Assembly: GCF_000373925.1 (NCBI RefSeq)
Contig: NZ_KB892742.1
Coordinates: 1 to 57,173, forward strand
Length of the DNA: 57,173 nt
From: Actinopolymorpha alba DSM 45243
Lineage (GTDB): Bacteria; Actinomycetota; Actinomycetes; Propionibacteriales; Actinopolymorphaceae
Reading direction: 5' to 3'
The notes beneath the pieces are model-generated. The model saw nothing but the letters and a program-made list of their open reading frames with translations. It did no database searches and was not told the origin of the DNA. Positions within the stretch are counted from its first letter, which is position 1. Each line of letters begins with the position of its first letter. Both the position numbers and the translations under genes were made by a program. Shown here piece after piece: positions 6,126 to 13,978 of this stretch.

Positions 6126-9100
6126 TCATGAATCGGCCAAGGCAACGTTGTGGCTGGAGGTGACGGCGTCGGCGAGTCGGCGAACCCGCTCGGCGTGGGC
6201 GTCGTGACCGATCACGACCGGTGGTTCGTTGTACGGCATCGCGTCCGAGCTCCGGCGCAGCTTGATGTACTCACCGCACGCGTCGATGGCGTACGGCTCC
6301 ATGTCGTCCTGCAATGCTCCGACCACCGTGATGCCGTGCGACTCGCCGATCTGGCGGAACAACGCGACCGCCTCCCGCCGGTGCTCCTTGCCGAGGTTGC
6401 GGCCGAGCTCGTCGAGCACCAGGTAGAGGTTGGCCCCGCCAGCACTGGCGAGCGCGGCGGCACAGACCAGCTTGACGGCCTTCTCGTCCATGAGCGCGGT
6501 GTTGGCCCGCCGGTTGTACGACACGGGATTGTGGCCCTCGGCCCGGCGCCACCGCGGGACTGCCCGCCAGCGCCACTCCTGCTCCGGATCGGCCGGCGCC
6601 TCAGGCGTCGGGTAGTCCAGCGTCGCGCCGTACCCGCCGTACGCCCGGTCCAGCTCGTCGAAGTACTCCGCGACCCTCTGCAGCCGTGAACGGATCGCCT
6701 TCGTGACGGTCGCCCGGCCGATCTGCGCGGCGCTCGCCGCCTCAGCGACCCCCTTCTGTGCCGCTTCGAAGTCGGCCCGCCGGGCGGTGCGCTGGGACTC
6801 GATCTGCTGCCGCTGGTGACGTTCGTACTCCTCCTGCTGGCGGAGGTAGGACCCCAGCCCCTGGCTCAGCCGGTCGAACGTGCGGAGCTGGCGTTCGGCC
6901 GGGGTCCCCTCGCCGTCGCGGCGGTACGTCAGGTCGAGGCGCAGCTGTTCGGGCAGGTCGGGGTCGTTGACCCCCTGCGGGAACGCCGCGCGCAGTGCCT
7001 CAGTCAGGGCGCCCTCCGAGGCGTGCGACCAGGCGTCGGCGTCCCAGGCCTGCTGCTGGGGGTCGAGGGTGAGCAGGCGTTCCTGGGCGCTCTCCTCGGA
7101 ACTGCCCCAGGCGGTGCGGCGGGCGTCGAGGTCGAGGGCGGTCCGTTGGTCGGTGAGCTCGCCGGCCCGTTTGCGGGCCTGGAACCGCAGCTCGGCGTAC
7201 CGATCGCGTTCCTTCGTCAGCAGGTCGATCTGGAGCTGGCGGTTTTCGACCCGGGTGCGCAGCTCCTGGAAGACCTTGTCGGCGCTGGATCGCTGGGGTT
7301 CGAACGCCAGCTCCTCATCGGCGATCTCCTCCAGCCGCTGTCGGAGCCGGTCGACGGACTCCCGGAGCGCGGCGGCCTCCTCGACCGAGCGGGCCGCCGC
7401 CAACCGGCGCTGGGCCGCGGTGCGCAGGCCCGTCGCCCGGCGTACCTCCTCGTTGGCCGACTCGACCGCGGCCGCCGCGAACTCGGCGCGGGCCGCCCCG
7501 GCCCGCACCCGCGCCTCGCGTCCGGTCATGGGGTCGGTGAAGCCGCCGATCACGACGATGTTGGTACGCCGGTCGACCACGCGGTGCGGGTCCTGGGCGG
7601 CGGACACGTCGGCGCCGAGTGCGGCGAGCAGGTCGGGCAGCGCGAGCGGCGTGTCCTGGGCGACGGATTCGTCCGAGGGCACGAGCACCGAACCGGGATG
7701 GTCGGAAAGGGCCGCCACGGCGGCGTCGAGATCGGCCGCCGCGACCACCAGGGCGTCGCGGTAGGGCCACACGGCTGGCTCGTAGAGTGACCGCTCGGCC
7801 GGCCCCAGCGTGAGCGCGTCGAGCAGGCCGACCGCGGGGATGCCGGCGGCGGCGAGCGCGGCGAGCTGTTCCGGTGCGGCGGACCGGCCGGTCTCGGCGG
7901 CCCGCAGGTCGGCCTCGGCCGCTGTCAACTCGCTCTTGGCGCCGCCGACGGCCTCCTGGGCGCCGGCGAGGACCGCCTCGGCGTCGGCCAGCTCCCGCTC
8001 CGCGGCGTCGGCGTCCCGGCCGTCCGCGTCCCGGCCAGCTTCGGTGAGGGTGTTGATCCGGATCCGGAGTTCGTCGAGCTTGCTGGAGGTGACCGCCTGC
8101 TCCTGGCCCAGCGCGGTGATCTGCTGCTGGACGCTCGCCAGCGCCTTGCGGGCGTCGGCCAGGTCGCGGTCGAGCTGGTCGTCGCCGAGTTCTGCGATCT
8201 GGGCGTTGACCGTGGTGATGTTTCCGCTGGCTTCGGCGAGGAGCCGCTGCTGCTCGTCGAGCTCGGCCTGAAGACGCTGGTCTTCCTCGGTGCCGTCGAC
8301 GAGAAGCTTGGCGGCGCGGGTACGCCAGTGCTCGACGGCGGTGGCCAGCTCCGCCCGGGCGCGGTCGCGCCGGTCAAAGGTCACCAGCAGCGCGCCCGCG
8401 TCGTACTCCCACTCGGTGAGGCGGTCGAGTGCCTCGGCGGCCTTGGTGCGTTCGGCGTGCTCGTCGGCGCGGGCCTTGCGTTCGGCCTCCAGCTCGCGGT
8501 CGAGGCCGGTGAGCGCGGCGATCGCGGCGAAGATGCGTTCGGGGCCTATCTCGTTGAGGGGCTGGGAGAGCAGGTTGGTCGCCACCCGGCTGCGTACGGA
8601 CGTCGAGAGGAACGACACGCAGCGCACGCGGTTGCCGTAGAGAACCCGCCCGAGGTCCTTGGCCACGAAGTCTCGCCGGCCCGCGGACTTCGGGAGCTGC
8701 TGCCAGTGGTCGTCGGCGAGGCGGACCCGCTCGGCCTCGGACGCCGCCGTCGACATGTGGATGCCGCGGGTCCACCGCAGCTGCAGGTGCGGCGCGTCGA
8801 CGTTCACCCGCAACCACACCGTCAAGGCGTCGTTGACATCCTCGTCCCGCGGGTCGGCGAAGACGCCGACGATGTAGCCATGGTCCGCGCTCGCCCAGTG
8901 GTTGTCCCCCTGGGCGGCGAGTTCGGCGTTGAACAACAGCTCGGCGACCGCCTGCGCGCCCGACGCGAACCTCCACTGCTCGTCACCGAGCAGCGCCGTG
9001 ATCGAGGCGATGAACGACGACTTCCCCGCGCCGTTGGAGTCCTTGGGTCCCTGGCCCGCGACGACGAGCAGCGTGCCGGGCACGATCGGGACCGGATGCG

Positions 9101-9194
9101 TGGACAGCCGGGAGATGTTGACCGCCTGGACCGCGACCAGGGTGCGGTCGCCGATGATGTCGACGGCGTCGTCGCGGTGCGGCGTACTCGTCAC
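6126..9194 (-). CDS. SMC/MukB-like coiled-coil ATPase of a condensin-type operon
   Basis: This is a 1022-residue ABC-type ATPase with SMC architecture. Walker A is GQGPKDSNGAGKSS (K58) at the N terminus. A long Glu/Ala/Arg/Leu-rich coiled coil covers roughly residues 230-860, broken near 450-570 by a globular hinge-like segment (AAGIPAVGLLDALTLGP onward). The C-terminal head has a degenerate signature region (NPVSYNRRANTALMDEKA), Walker B LYLVLDELGR (D928, E929) and a switch region VVGALQDDM. In MksB, JetC and MukB the two heads pair through ATP while a kleisin and winged-helix dimers bind them. GTG at 9194 is preceded by GAGGTG. It is the last of four coupled genes (13 bp after the previous stop). 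The family assignment is by architecture; I cannot name a database family. Confidence 0.75.
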   Translation of the reverse strand: MTSTPHRDDAVDIIGDRTLVAVQAVNISRLSTHPVPIVPGTLLVVAGQGPKDSNGAGKSSFIASITALLGDEQWRFASGAQAVAELLFNAELAAQGDNHWASADHGYIVGVFADPRDEDVNDALTVWLRVNVDAPHLQLRWTRGIHMSTAASEAERVRLADDHWQQLPKSAGRRDFVAKDLGRVLYGNRVRCVSFLSTSVRSRVATNLLSQPLNEIGPERIFAAIAALTGLDRELEAERKARADEHAERTKAAEALDRLTEWEYDAGALLVTFDRRDRARAELATAVEHWRTRAAKLLVDGTEEDQRLQAELDEQQRLLAEASGNITTVNAQIAELGDDQLDRDLADARKALASVQQQITALGQEQAVTSSKLDELRIRINTLTEAGRDADGRDADAAERELADAEAVLAGAQEAVGGAKSELTAAEADLRAAETGRSAAPEQLAALAAAGIPAVGLLDALTLGPAERSLYEPAVWPYRDALVVAAADLDAAVAALSDHPGSVLVPSDESVAQDTPLALPDLLAALGADVSAAQDPHRVVDRRTNIVVIGGFTDPMTGREARVRAGAARAEFAAAAVESANEEVRRATGLRTAAQRRLAAARSVEEAAALRESVDRLRQRLEEIADEELAFEPQRSSADKVFQELRTRVENRQLQIDLLTKERDRYAELRFQARKRAGELTDQRTALDLDARRTAWGSSEESAQERLLTLDPQQQAWDADAWSHASEGALTEALRAAFPQGVNDPDLPEQLRLDLTYRRDGEGTPAERQLRTFDRLSQGLGSYLRQQEEYERHQRQQIESQRTARRADFEAAQKGVAEAASAAQIGRATVTKAIRSRLQRVAEYFDELDRAYGGYGATLDYPTPEAPADPEQEWRWRAVPRWRRAEGHNPVSYNRRANTALMDEKAVKLVCAAALASAGGANLYLVLDELGRNLGKEHRREAVALFRQIGESHGITVVGALQDDMEPYAIDACGEYIKLRRSSDAMPYNEPPVVIGHDAHAERVRRLADAVTSSHNVALADS

Positions 9195-9207
9195 TGCGTC
9201 ACCTCTG

Positions 9208-9858
9208 TCACGTGGACTCCTCCCTGACCGGGCTGACCCGGCGGGCGCGGACCGCCGCCGCGAGCGGACTGTCGGGCCCGGCGGCGAGGATCAGCTCCTC
9301 CGACAACCGCCGCCGGGCGGCATCGGTGAGCCGGTGGAACTGCGGCCCGGGGATGTATCCCCCGACCGCGTCGCCAGCCGTCTTGACCTGGGTCACCAGG
9401 CCGGCCTGGCGGAGCCGGCGGAGCGCATCCTCGATCTCGCCGACGCCGAGCATGGACCGCTGCAGATCCTCAATGGGCGTGGGGTACGGCGAGAGCCAGG
9501 AATCCTCGGCCAGTTTGTTGCCGGCGCGGGGGATCGCGACGGAGTGGATCAGGACGAGGGTGAGGACCGCGCGGTCGACCTCGGCGCGCCGGCCCGCCGG
9601 GTCGGCGGCGAGGACGGCGGCCACGTCGTCGCGGTAGCCGGACGTCCAGCCGAGGCGGGACCGCACCAGGGTGCGGCCCATCCGGCGGAGGATGTCGTTG
9701 ACCTTGCGGCGCAGGGGCGGCTCGCGGAGCGCGGCGAAGCGGACCTCTGGGACCGGCTCGGCGGCGTACTCGACCGCCATCAGGGCGGCGACCACCTCGG
9801 CGCGTTCGCGCTCGTCGAGGTGGCGCAGGGATCCGAAGACGGGATGGTCGTCGGTCAT
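9208..9858 (-). CDS. Small winged-helix protein, MksE/JetB-like subunit (third gene of SMC operon)
   Basis: This 216-residue, mostly helical protein has a winged-helix segment near residues 130-190: EDLQRSMLGVGEIEDALRRL, RQAGLVTQV, then a wing and FHRLTDAARRRL. Size, position just before the SMC gene and fold suggest an MksE/JetB (KITE-like) subunit, which would bind the kleisin and stabilise the SMC ring. Its ATG overlaps the stop of the preceding gene (ATGA, 9855-9858), so translation is probably coupled and stoichiometry fixed. No catalytic motif is visible. The assignment is inferred from context and predicted fold; primary sequence similarity to known MksE cannot be claimed. Confidence 0.6.
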   Translation of the reverse strand: MTDDHPVFGSLRHLDERERAEVVAALMAVEYAAEPVPEVRFAALREPPLRRKVNDILRRMGRTLVRSRLGWTSGYRDDVAAVLAADPAGRRAEVDRAVLTLVLIHSVAIPRAGNKLAEDSWLSPYPTPIEDLQRSMLGVGEIEDALRRLRQAGLVTQVKTAGDAVGGYIPGPQFHRLTDAARRRLSEELILAAGPDSPLAAAVRARRVSPVREEST

Positions 9859-10496
9859 GGCGACTCCGTGACCGGGCTCGCGTCGGCGGTCGTCTCGCCG
9901 TCCGCCGTGGGCAGGGCGCCCTCTGCCGTGGGCAGGGGAACGCGGCGCAGCGTCTCTCGCAGCGGCGTCAGCGTGTCCTCCGGCCAGGTCGCCACCCGCG
10001 GGCCGAGCCGGACCGTCGCGGTGGTCTCGTCGAGCAGGACCCAGCCCGAGTCGTGGAGGCGCCGCAGCGCACCCAGCGCCCAGCGGGGCAGCAGGTCGGC
10101 CGGGCCGCGGGCCAGCCCGGAAAAGACCGTGGCCACGGACGACACGGAGGCCGTGACGCCGGGCCAGGGCGAGCCGTCGAGGTCGACCCAGCAGCAGCGC
10201 AGGGTCGCGGCCAGGACCCTGCGGGTCTCACCGGCCCGCTCGACCGGCACGGGCGCGACGTCGTACTCCGCCACCAGACTGGGCGTCGCGCCGTCCGGCC
10301 AGGTGCCGAGCAGCCAGCCGTCGCCGGCGGTTTCGGGGTTCTCAGCGATCCCGAGGTCTTCGGGGTGCCCGGGGTTTTCGGCGGGCCCGCCGTTCGCGAC
10401 GTACGCCATCCCGGCCAGCGGCTGGCTGGCGCACTGCGGGCCACGGCTGCGCCAGCGGGCCCAGGCGAGGACGCCGGGGTCGAGGTCGTTCGTCAC
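9855..10496 (-). CDS. Second small winged-helix protein of the SMC operon
   Basis: This 213-residue protein starts with GTG in a GTGA overlap with the kleisin-like gene (10493-10496) and ends in an ATGA overlap with the next gene. The N-terminal half is unique and contains a degenerate proline/glutamate repeat (AENPGHPEDLGIAENPETAG). Residues about 125-185 look like a winged helix: LPRWALGALRRLHDSGWVLL followed by a beta wing TATVRLGPRVATW. The tail is a low-complexity PTAEGALPTADGETTAD segment. It may be a second KITE-like subunit, paired with the 216-residue neighbour as a heterodimer, or a system-specific accessory factor. I do not recognise the family. Confidence 0.55.
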   Translation of the reverse strand: MTNDLDPGVLAWARWRSRGPQCASQPLAGMAYVANGGPAENPGHPEDLGIAENPETAGDGWLLGTWPDGATPSLVAEYDVAPVPVERAGETRRVLAATLRCCWVDLDGSPWPGVTASVSSVATVFSGLARGPADLLPRWALGALRRLHDSGWVLLDETTATVRLGPRVATWPEDTLTPLRETLRRVPLPTAEGALPTADGETTADASPVTESP

Positions 10497-11752
10497 CGGC
10501 GCTTCCCCTTGTCCGGCTCGGTGGTCGCGGCCGGCTCCGTCTGGCGTTCGAACCAACCCCCGCAGCGCCAGGCTGGCACGGCGTCGGGGTGAACCGTCAC
10601 CGGTCCGGTCCAGCGCAGGCGATAGGGCAGGTCCGGGTGGAGATCGGCCGAGGCCAAATCGGCGAGCAGGCGCCGGGCTGTCGGCCAGTCGGAACAGCCG
10701 GTGAGTACGTCCTGCACTGGAGTGCTGTCCGCGCCGCCCAGGACCTCCTCGGCCACCACCCGCAGGCGGCGTGCGGCCGCCTCGTCCTGCCGGTCGAGGT
10801 GCCCTTCGAGGCCGGCGTCGGGGAGGGGCGAACGTGGCGGCGCCGGGCGAGCCGGCTCCGCGCGGGGACTCTCGTCGACGGCGGCCACGATGTCGGCCGG
10901 CGCGTGCCAGGGTGCGGGCGCGTCGAACACGAAGCTTTCGAGCACCGCGGCCAGCCGTGCCGTCGTGGCGGTCTGGGCGAACGTCCGCCACGTCTCGGCG
11001 GGAAGCAGGCTCAGGTTGCGGGTCGTACCCGCGGAGTCCCGCAGTCGCGCGGCGGCCCGCAGCGAGACGTCGCCGTACGCGTAGATCGCGGCCCTCAACT
11101 CGGCACACAGGGGTTCGAGCCTTGGCCAGCGGTCGAGGATCGCGGCGTGCAGGGCTTCGGCGCGTTCGCGGATCTTCTCGCTGCCCCAGAGTTTGGGTGC
11201 GTGCTCGCGGAGGTCCTCGATCTTGCCCGTGGTCAGGCTGGCGAGCTCGATGGTCCAGAGCCGGAACGCCCGGATCAGGCCTTCGGCACTCGCCCGGGCG
11301 TCGTCCTCGTTGGCGTCGGGGTCGGTGAGCGAGAGTTGCTCGAGTGCCAGCAGGCGGTGCATCTCAGACTGGCCGCCGTCCGCCATCATCCGGCGGATGA
11401 ACAACAACCCCACCGCGGACGTGAACGACGCGCGGTAGCGCCGCTGGTGCGGCTTGGGGAAGGTCTCCCGGATCGCGCCCATGCCGCGGAGTACGGCGAG
11501 CCGGCTTTCGAACTCATCCGTACGGAAGCGCCGGCACGCCTCCCGCATCTCCTCGTGTGTCAGACCGTCCTCACCCGCGCGGGCGAACGCACTGAGGAGC
11601 GTGTCTGCCACGTCGACGAGCCCAGGGTCGGTGACGACCGCGCCGCTGTCGCGCGCGAGTGGCGCGAACATCTGGCGGTAGATGCCGAGCACCGCCTCGT
11701 CGGCGAGCACCTCGTCGAGGCTCGGCATGGCGGCGGGACCCGGGCTGGACAT
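10493..11752 (-). CDS. Kleisin-like subunit (MksF/JetA-like), first gene of the SMC operon
   Basis: This 419-residue, mainly helical protein has an N-terminal winged-helix-like region (residues about 25-110, including DGLTHEEMREACRRF and SRLAVLRGMGAIRETF). A long helical middle follows, then a disordered proline/alanine linker near 300, and a C-terminal domain with another winged-helix-like end (DLPYRLRWTGPVTVHPDAVP). This N-terminal WH, helical body and C-terminal WH layout is that of kleisins such as MukF, MksF and JetA, which bridge SMC heads. It opens a four-gene unit in the order kleisin, WH, WH, SMC. An ATG eight codons in (11728) is an alternative start. Sequence-level family membership is not provable by eye. 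Confidence 0.6.
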   Translation of the reverse strand: MSSPGPAAMPSLDEVLADEAVLGIYRQMFAPLARDSGAVVTDPGLVDVADTLLSAFARAGEDGLTHEEMREACRRFRTDEFESRLAVLRGMGAIRETFPKPHQRRYRASFTSAVGLLFIRRMMADGGQSEMHRLLALEQLSLTDPDANEDDARASAEGLIRAFRLWTIELASLTTGKIEDLREHAPKLWGSEKIRERAEALHAAILDRWPRLEPLCAELRAAIYAYGDVSLRAAARLRDSAGTTRNLSLLPAETWRTFAQTATTARLAAVLESFVFDAPAPWHAPADIVAAVDESPRAEPARPAPPRSPLPDAGLEGHLDRQDEAAARRLRVVAEEVLGGADSTPVQDVLTGCSDWPTARRLLADLASADLHPDLPYRLRWTGPVTVHPDAVPAWRCGGWFERQTEPAATTEPDKGKRR

Positions 11753-11820
11753 GGCGCTCTACGGTAAAGGATCGCGCCGACGTCGCGTTCAGGCCGTACC
11801 TCCCGGTGGCCCGCGACCTC

Positions 11821-12372
11821 CTAGGCGCGGTAGTCGTCGAGTCGGTCGTTGACGGTCCGGAGCCCGTGTTCGTCGAGGGGGATCTCGGAGCCCGCGGCTC
11901 CGACCGCGACCGGCCCCACGTCGGCGACCGCGGCCCACGCATCGTTGACCGTACGAGTCCAGAAGAGGACCGGCTGGTTCTCGACGGCAATGGTCTGTGG
12001 CGTCCACTCGGGCGGGGCGAGGTGGTAGGCGAGTTCCGCGGCTCGGTGGTCCTCGTCGAGGAACCCGGCCGACCGCCGCCCGTCAGGGTCCGGCGGGAAC
12101 GCGAGGTCGTTCATGTGCAGGAGGGCCGCCCGCGCCGCGTCCGTGACGTTCGACCTGGGCCGGCCGCCGCGGTGTCGGGCCTGCCACCAGTGCTTGGCGT
12201 CGGTGTGCACGATCACGTGCCCGGCGTTCGGATCACCGTGGCCGAGGCCGACGTGCCAAAGCCGGCCGCGTTCGCTGCCACGCCACCAGTTCCAGACCTT
12301 GAACCAGCGCGGTCCCGTGAACGAGTCGGCAAGACCGTACACGGGAAATGGCGGCGAAAGAGGGGATCCCAT
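11821..12372 (-). CDS. Unknown protein upstream of the SMC operon
   Basis: I do not recognise this 183-residue protein. It is rich in Trp and His: FKVWNWWRGSERGRLWHVGL, GHGDPNAGHVIVHTDAKHWW, then APPEWTPQTIAVENQPVLFW. The C terminus is acidic and ends NDRLDDYRA. There is no signal peptide or membrane helix. The pattern GHGDPNAGHVIVHTD could be a beta-hairpin carrying potential metal ligands, but no known nuclease or hydrolase motif is complete. It shares the orientation of the SMC operon and ends 68 bp before it, so it may be transcribed with it. The start (ATG 12372) is uncertain because the frame stays open to 12546 and no clear ribosome site is visible. Confidence 0.6.
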   Translation of the reverse strand: MGSPLSPPFPVYGLADSFTGPRWFKVWNWWRGSERGRLWHVGLGHGDPNAGHVIVHTDAKHWWQARHRGGRPRSNVTDAARAALLHMNDLAFPPDPDGRRSAGFLDEDHRAAELAYHLAPPEWTPQTIAVENQPVLFWTRTVNDAWAAVADVGPVAVGAAGSEIPLDEHGLRTVNDRLDDYRA

Positions 12373-12606
12373 CCGTTCAGGATGAGCCAGAGCGCGGCGC
12401 CCCGTCAGCCAGTCGGGTGACCCGGGACCCCGCTGCCCCACCGCCTCCGTGCACATGGCGAATTTCCGGAGAAGGCTCATCCAAACCCGTGGCGCCGGCG
12501 ACCTCAGCGAACGTCTCACATAGTGAGCGCCCGGTAAGCCGTCCACTATGTGGCCAGTCTGGGGTCCTCAACGTGGAAGCGCCGCCGTACATCACCAGGC
12601 CAGTGG

Positions 12607-12640
12607 TGGGTTCACCAGGCGCAGGAGCCTGGTGAACCCA
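12607..12640. repeat. 14-bp perfect hairpin
   Basis: TGGGTTCACCAGGC at 12607-12620 pairs exactly with 12627-12640, around a loop GCAGGA. The stem continues outward as CCAG/CTGG after a 3-base bulge. TCACCAGGC also occurs directly upstream at 12592-12600, giving a partial direct repeat. Confidence 0.6.
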
Positions 12641-12706
12641 CTGGCAGCCTCGTGATGGCCGGTCCATCTCAGATTGTGTACAGCGTTCTTCTGGTTCCGG
12701 TCGAAT

Positions 12707-12780
12707 GAAGTTGATCAACGGCGGCCAAACCGGACGGCCGCAGCGGCGAAACGCCCGAACCAGCACCGTTGATCAACTTC
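12707..12780. repeat. 14-bp inverted repeat containing two GTTGATCAAC palindromes
   Basis: GAAGTTGATCAACG (12707-12720) is exactly inverted at 12767-12780, 46 bp apart. Each arm holds the self-complementary decamer GTTGATCAAC, so the pair could be two operator half-units or the ends of a small element. Confidence 0.55.
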
Positions 12781-12842
12781 GCGGATGCGCGGGCCACGGC
12801 GAGGAGCAGTTCTCGTCGCTAGGTGGTGAATCGGGCGAGGCA

Positions 12843-12890
12843 GTGGAGCATTTCCTCATGCGGAGCACCGGCAAAGCTCCGCTGCTCCAC
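12843..12890. repeat. Two-part hairpin upstream of the LLM oxidoreductase
   Basis: GTGGAGCA (12843-12850) pairs with TGCTCCAC (12883-12890), and inside it GCGGAGC (12860-12866) pairs with GCTCCGC (12876-12882). A nine-base bulge separates the stems. It ends about 70 bp before the next start codon. Confidence 0.5.
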
Positions 12891-12963
12891 GCCCGCGCCC
12901 CGCGGCGGCCAGTTGTCTCACGAACCAGACGACTGGCGGCGGATCAATGGGTAGGAGGGTGCT

Positions 12964-13818
12964 GTGGACATCGGTATTGGGCTCCCGAACACCCTGGACA
13001 TCGGCGGGCCGGCGATCGTGGAGTGGGCGCTGCGGGCAGAGGAGCGCGGTTTCAGCGTGCTCGCGACGATCGACCGCATCGTCTATCCGTCGTACGACTC
13101 ATTGACCGCACTCGCAGTGGCAGCCGGAGCGACGTCGAGGATTTCCCTACTGTCAGACATTCTGTTGACGCCGCTGTATCCGCCGGTGTGGTTGGCAAAG
13201 GCGGCCGCGAGCCTCGATGCGATGTCGAACGGCCGGTTGACGTTGGGCCTTGGCGTGGGTGGCAGACCCGATGACTTCGCGGCAATGGGCCGGCCGATGG
13301 AGAAGCGCGGGCGATTGATGGACGAGGCTCTCGACCTCATGCACCGTGCCTGGGCGGGCGATCCGGTCGCTGGCGGGGAGTTCGCGGTCGGGCCCGCGCC
13401 AGCGTCCGGAAACCGGGTCCGCGTGATGATCGGCGGCACCAGCGAAGCGGCGGTACGCCGGACGGTGAAGTACGCAGAGGGGTGGACCGCGGGTGGCGGT
13501 GGACCCGAGATGGCGGCGCCCGTGATCGAGAGGGTGCGACAAGCCTGGCAGGAGGCCGGCCGAGCCGGTACGCCACGGATCTCCGCGCTCGTCTACTTCG
13601 GTTTGGGTGACCCGGACGCCTCGCGCGCGTCGCTGCGCAGCTACTACGGCTTCCTCGGCGACTGGGTGGGAGCGATCGTCGAAGGCGCGATTCGTACGCC
13701 GCAGGCCGCGCAGGACGCCATCCGCGCCTTTGCGGGCGTTGGTGTCACGGAGGTCGTCTTCATGCCGAGCGTTGCCTCGATCGAGGAGGTTGACCGGCTC
13801 GCCGGCGCTGTTCTGTGA
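12964..13818 (+). CDS. LLM-class flavin/F420-dependent oxidoreductase
   Basis: This 284-residue protein is a TIM barrel of the luciferase-like monooxygenase superfamily. Typical blocks are [10 protein letters not shown] at the start, [13 protein letters not shown], the [22 protein letters not shown] strand-helix pair, [21 protein letters not shown], then [20 protein letters not shown] near the C terminus. In actinomycetes such proteins mostly use reduced F420 to reduce or oxidise carbonyl and sugar substrates. The substrate is unknown. GTG at 12964 has TAGGAGGG seven bases upstream. It is the first gene of a plus-strand pair with hutI, but with 160 bp between them, so co-transcription is uncertain. 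Confidence 0.85.
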   Translation: MDIGIGLPNTLDIGGPAIVEWALRAEERGFSVLATIDRIVYPSYDSLTALAVAAGATSRISLLSDILLTPLYPPVWLAKAAASLDAMSNGRLTLGLGVGGRPDDFAAMGRPMEKRGRLMDEALDLMHRAWAGDPVAGGEFAVGPAPASGNRVRVMIGGTSEAAVRRTVKYAEGWTAGGGGPEMAAPVIERVRQAWQEAGRAGTPRISALVYFGLGDPDASRASLRSYYGFLGDWVGAIVEGAIRTPQAAQDAIRAFAGVGVTEVVFMPSVASIEEVDRLAGAVL

Positions 13819-13978
13819 CTGGCGGAGGCGTGCATGTCAGCGTCCGGCGAGAGCGGAGCACATGCGCCGGGAAGAATGCCGGCATGAGCGAGACTCGCAC
13901 GTCGCCGGCAGGGGCGCGGCCGGCAGGGGCGCCGCCGGCGGGGTGGATCCGGCTGGCGGAGTACACCCACGGCGGTGG

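Larger units (their letters stand above)
12373..12963. other. 591-bp intergenic region with several hairpins
   Basis: No reading frame here has convincing composition or family similarity. It contains three inverted-repeat structures (12607-12640, 12707-12780, 12843-12890), listed separately. It must also hold the promoters for the divergent neighbours on either side, but I see no clear -35/-10 pair. Confidence 0.55.

Noticed and set aside
6150-9227. Long plus-strand frames antisense to the SMC-like gene
   Set aside because: High-GC shadow frames with Arg/Gly/Val-rich composition and no motifs; the minus-strand ATPase motifs are unambiguous.
12377-12766. Minus-strand 129-codon frame in the spacer
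   Set aside because: Low-complexity, spans the hairpins, no ribosome site and no recognisable domain.
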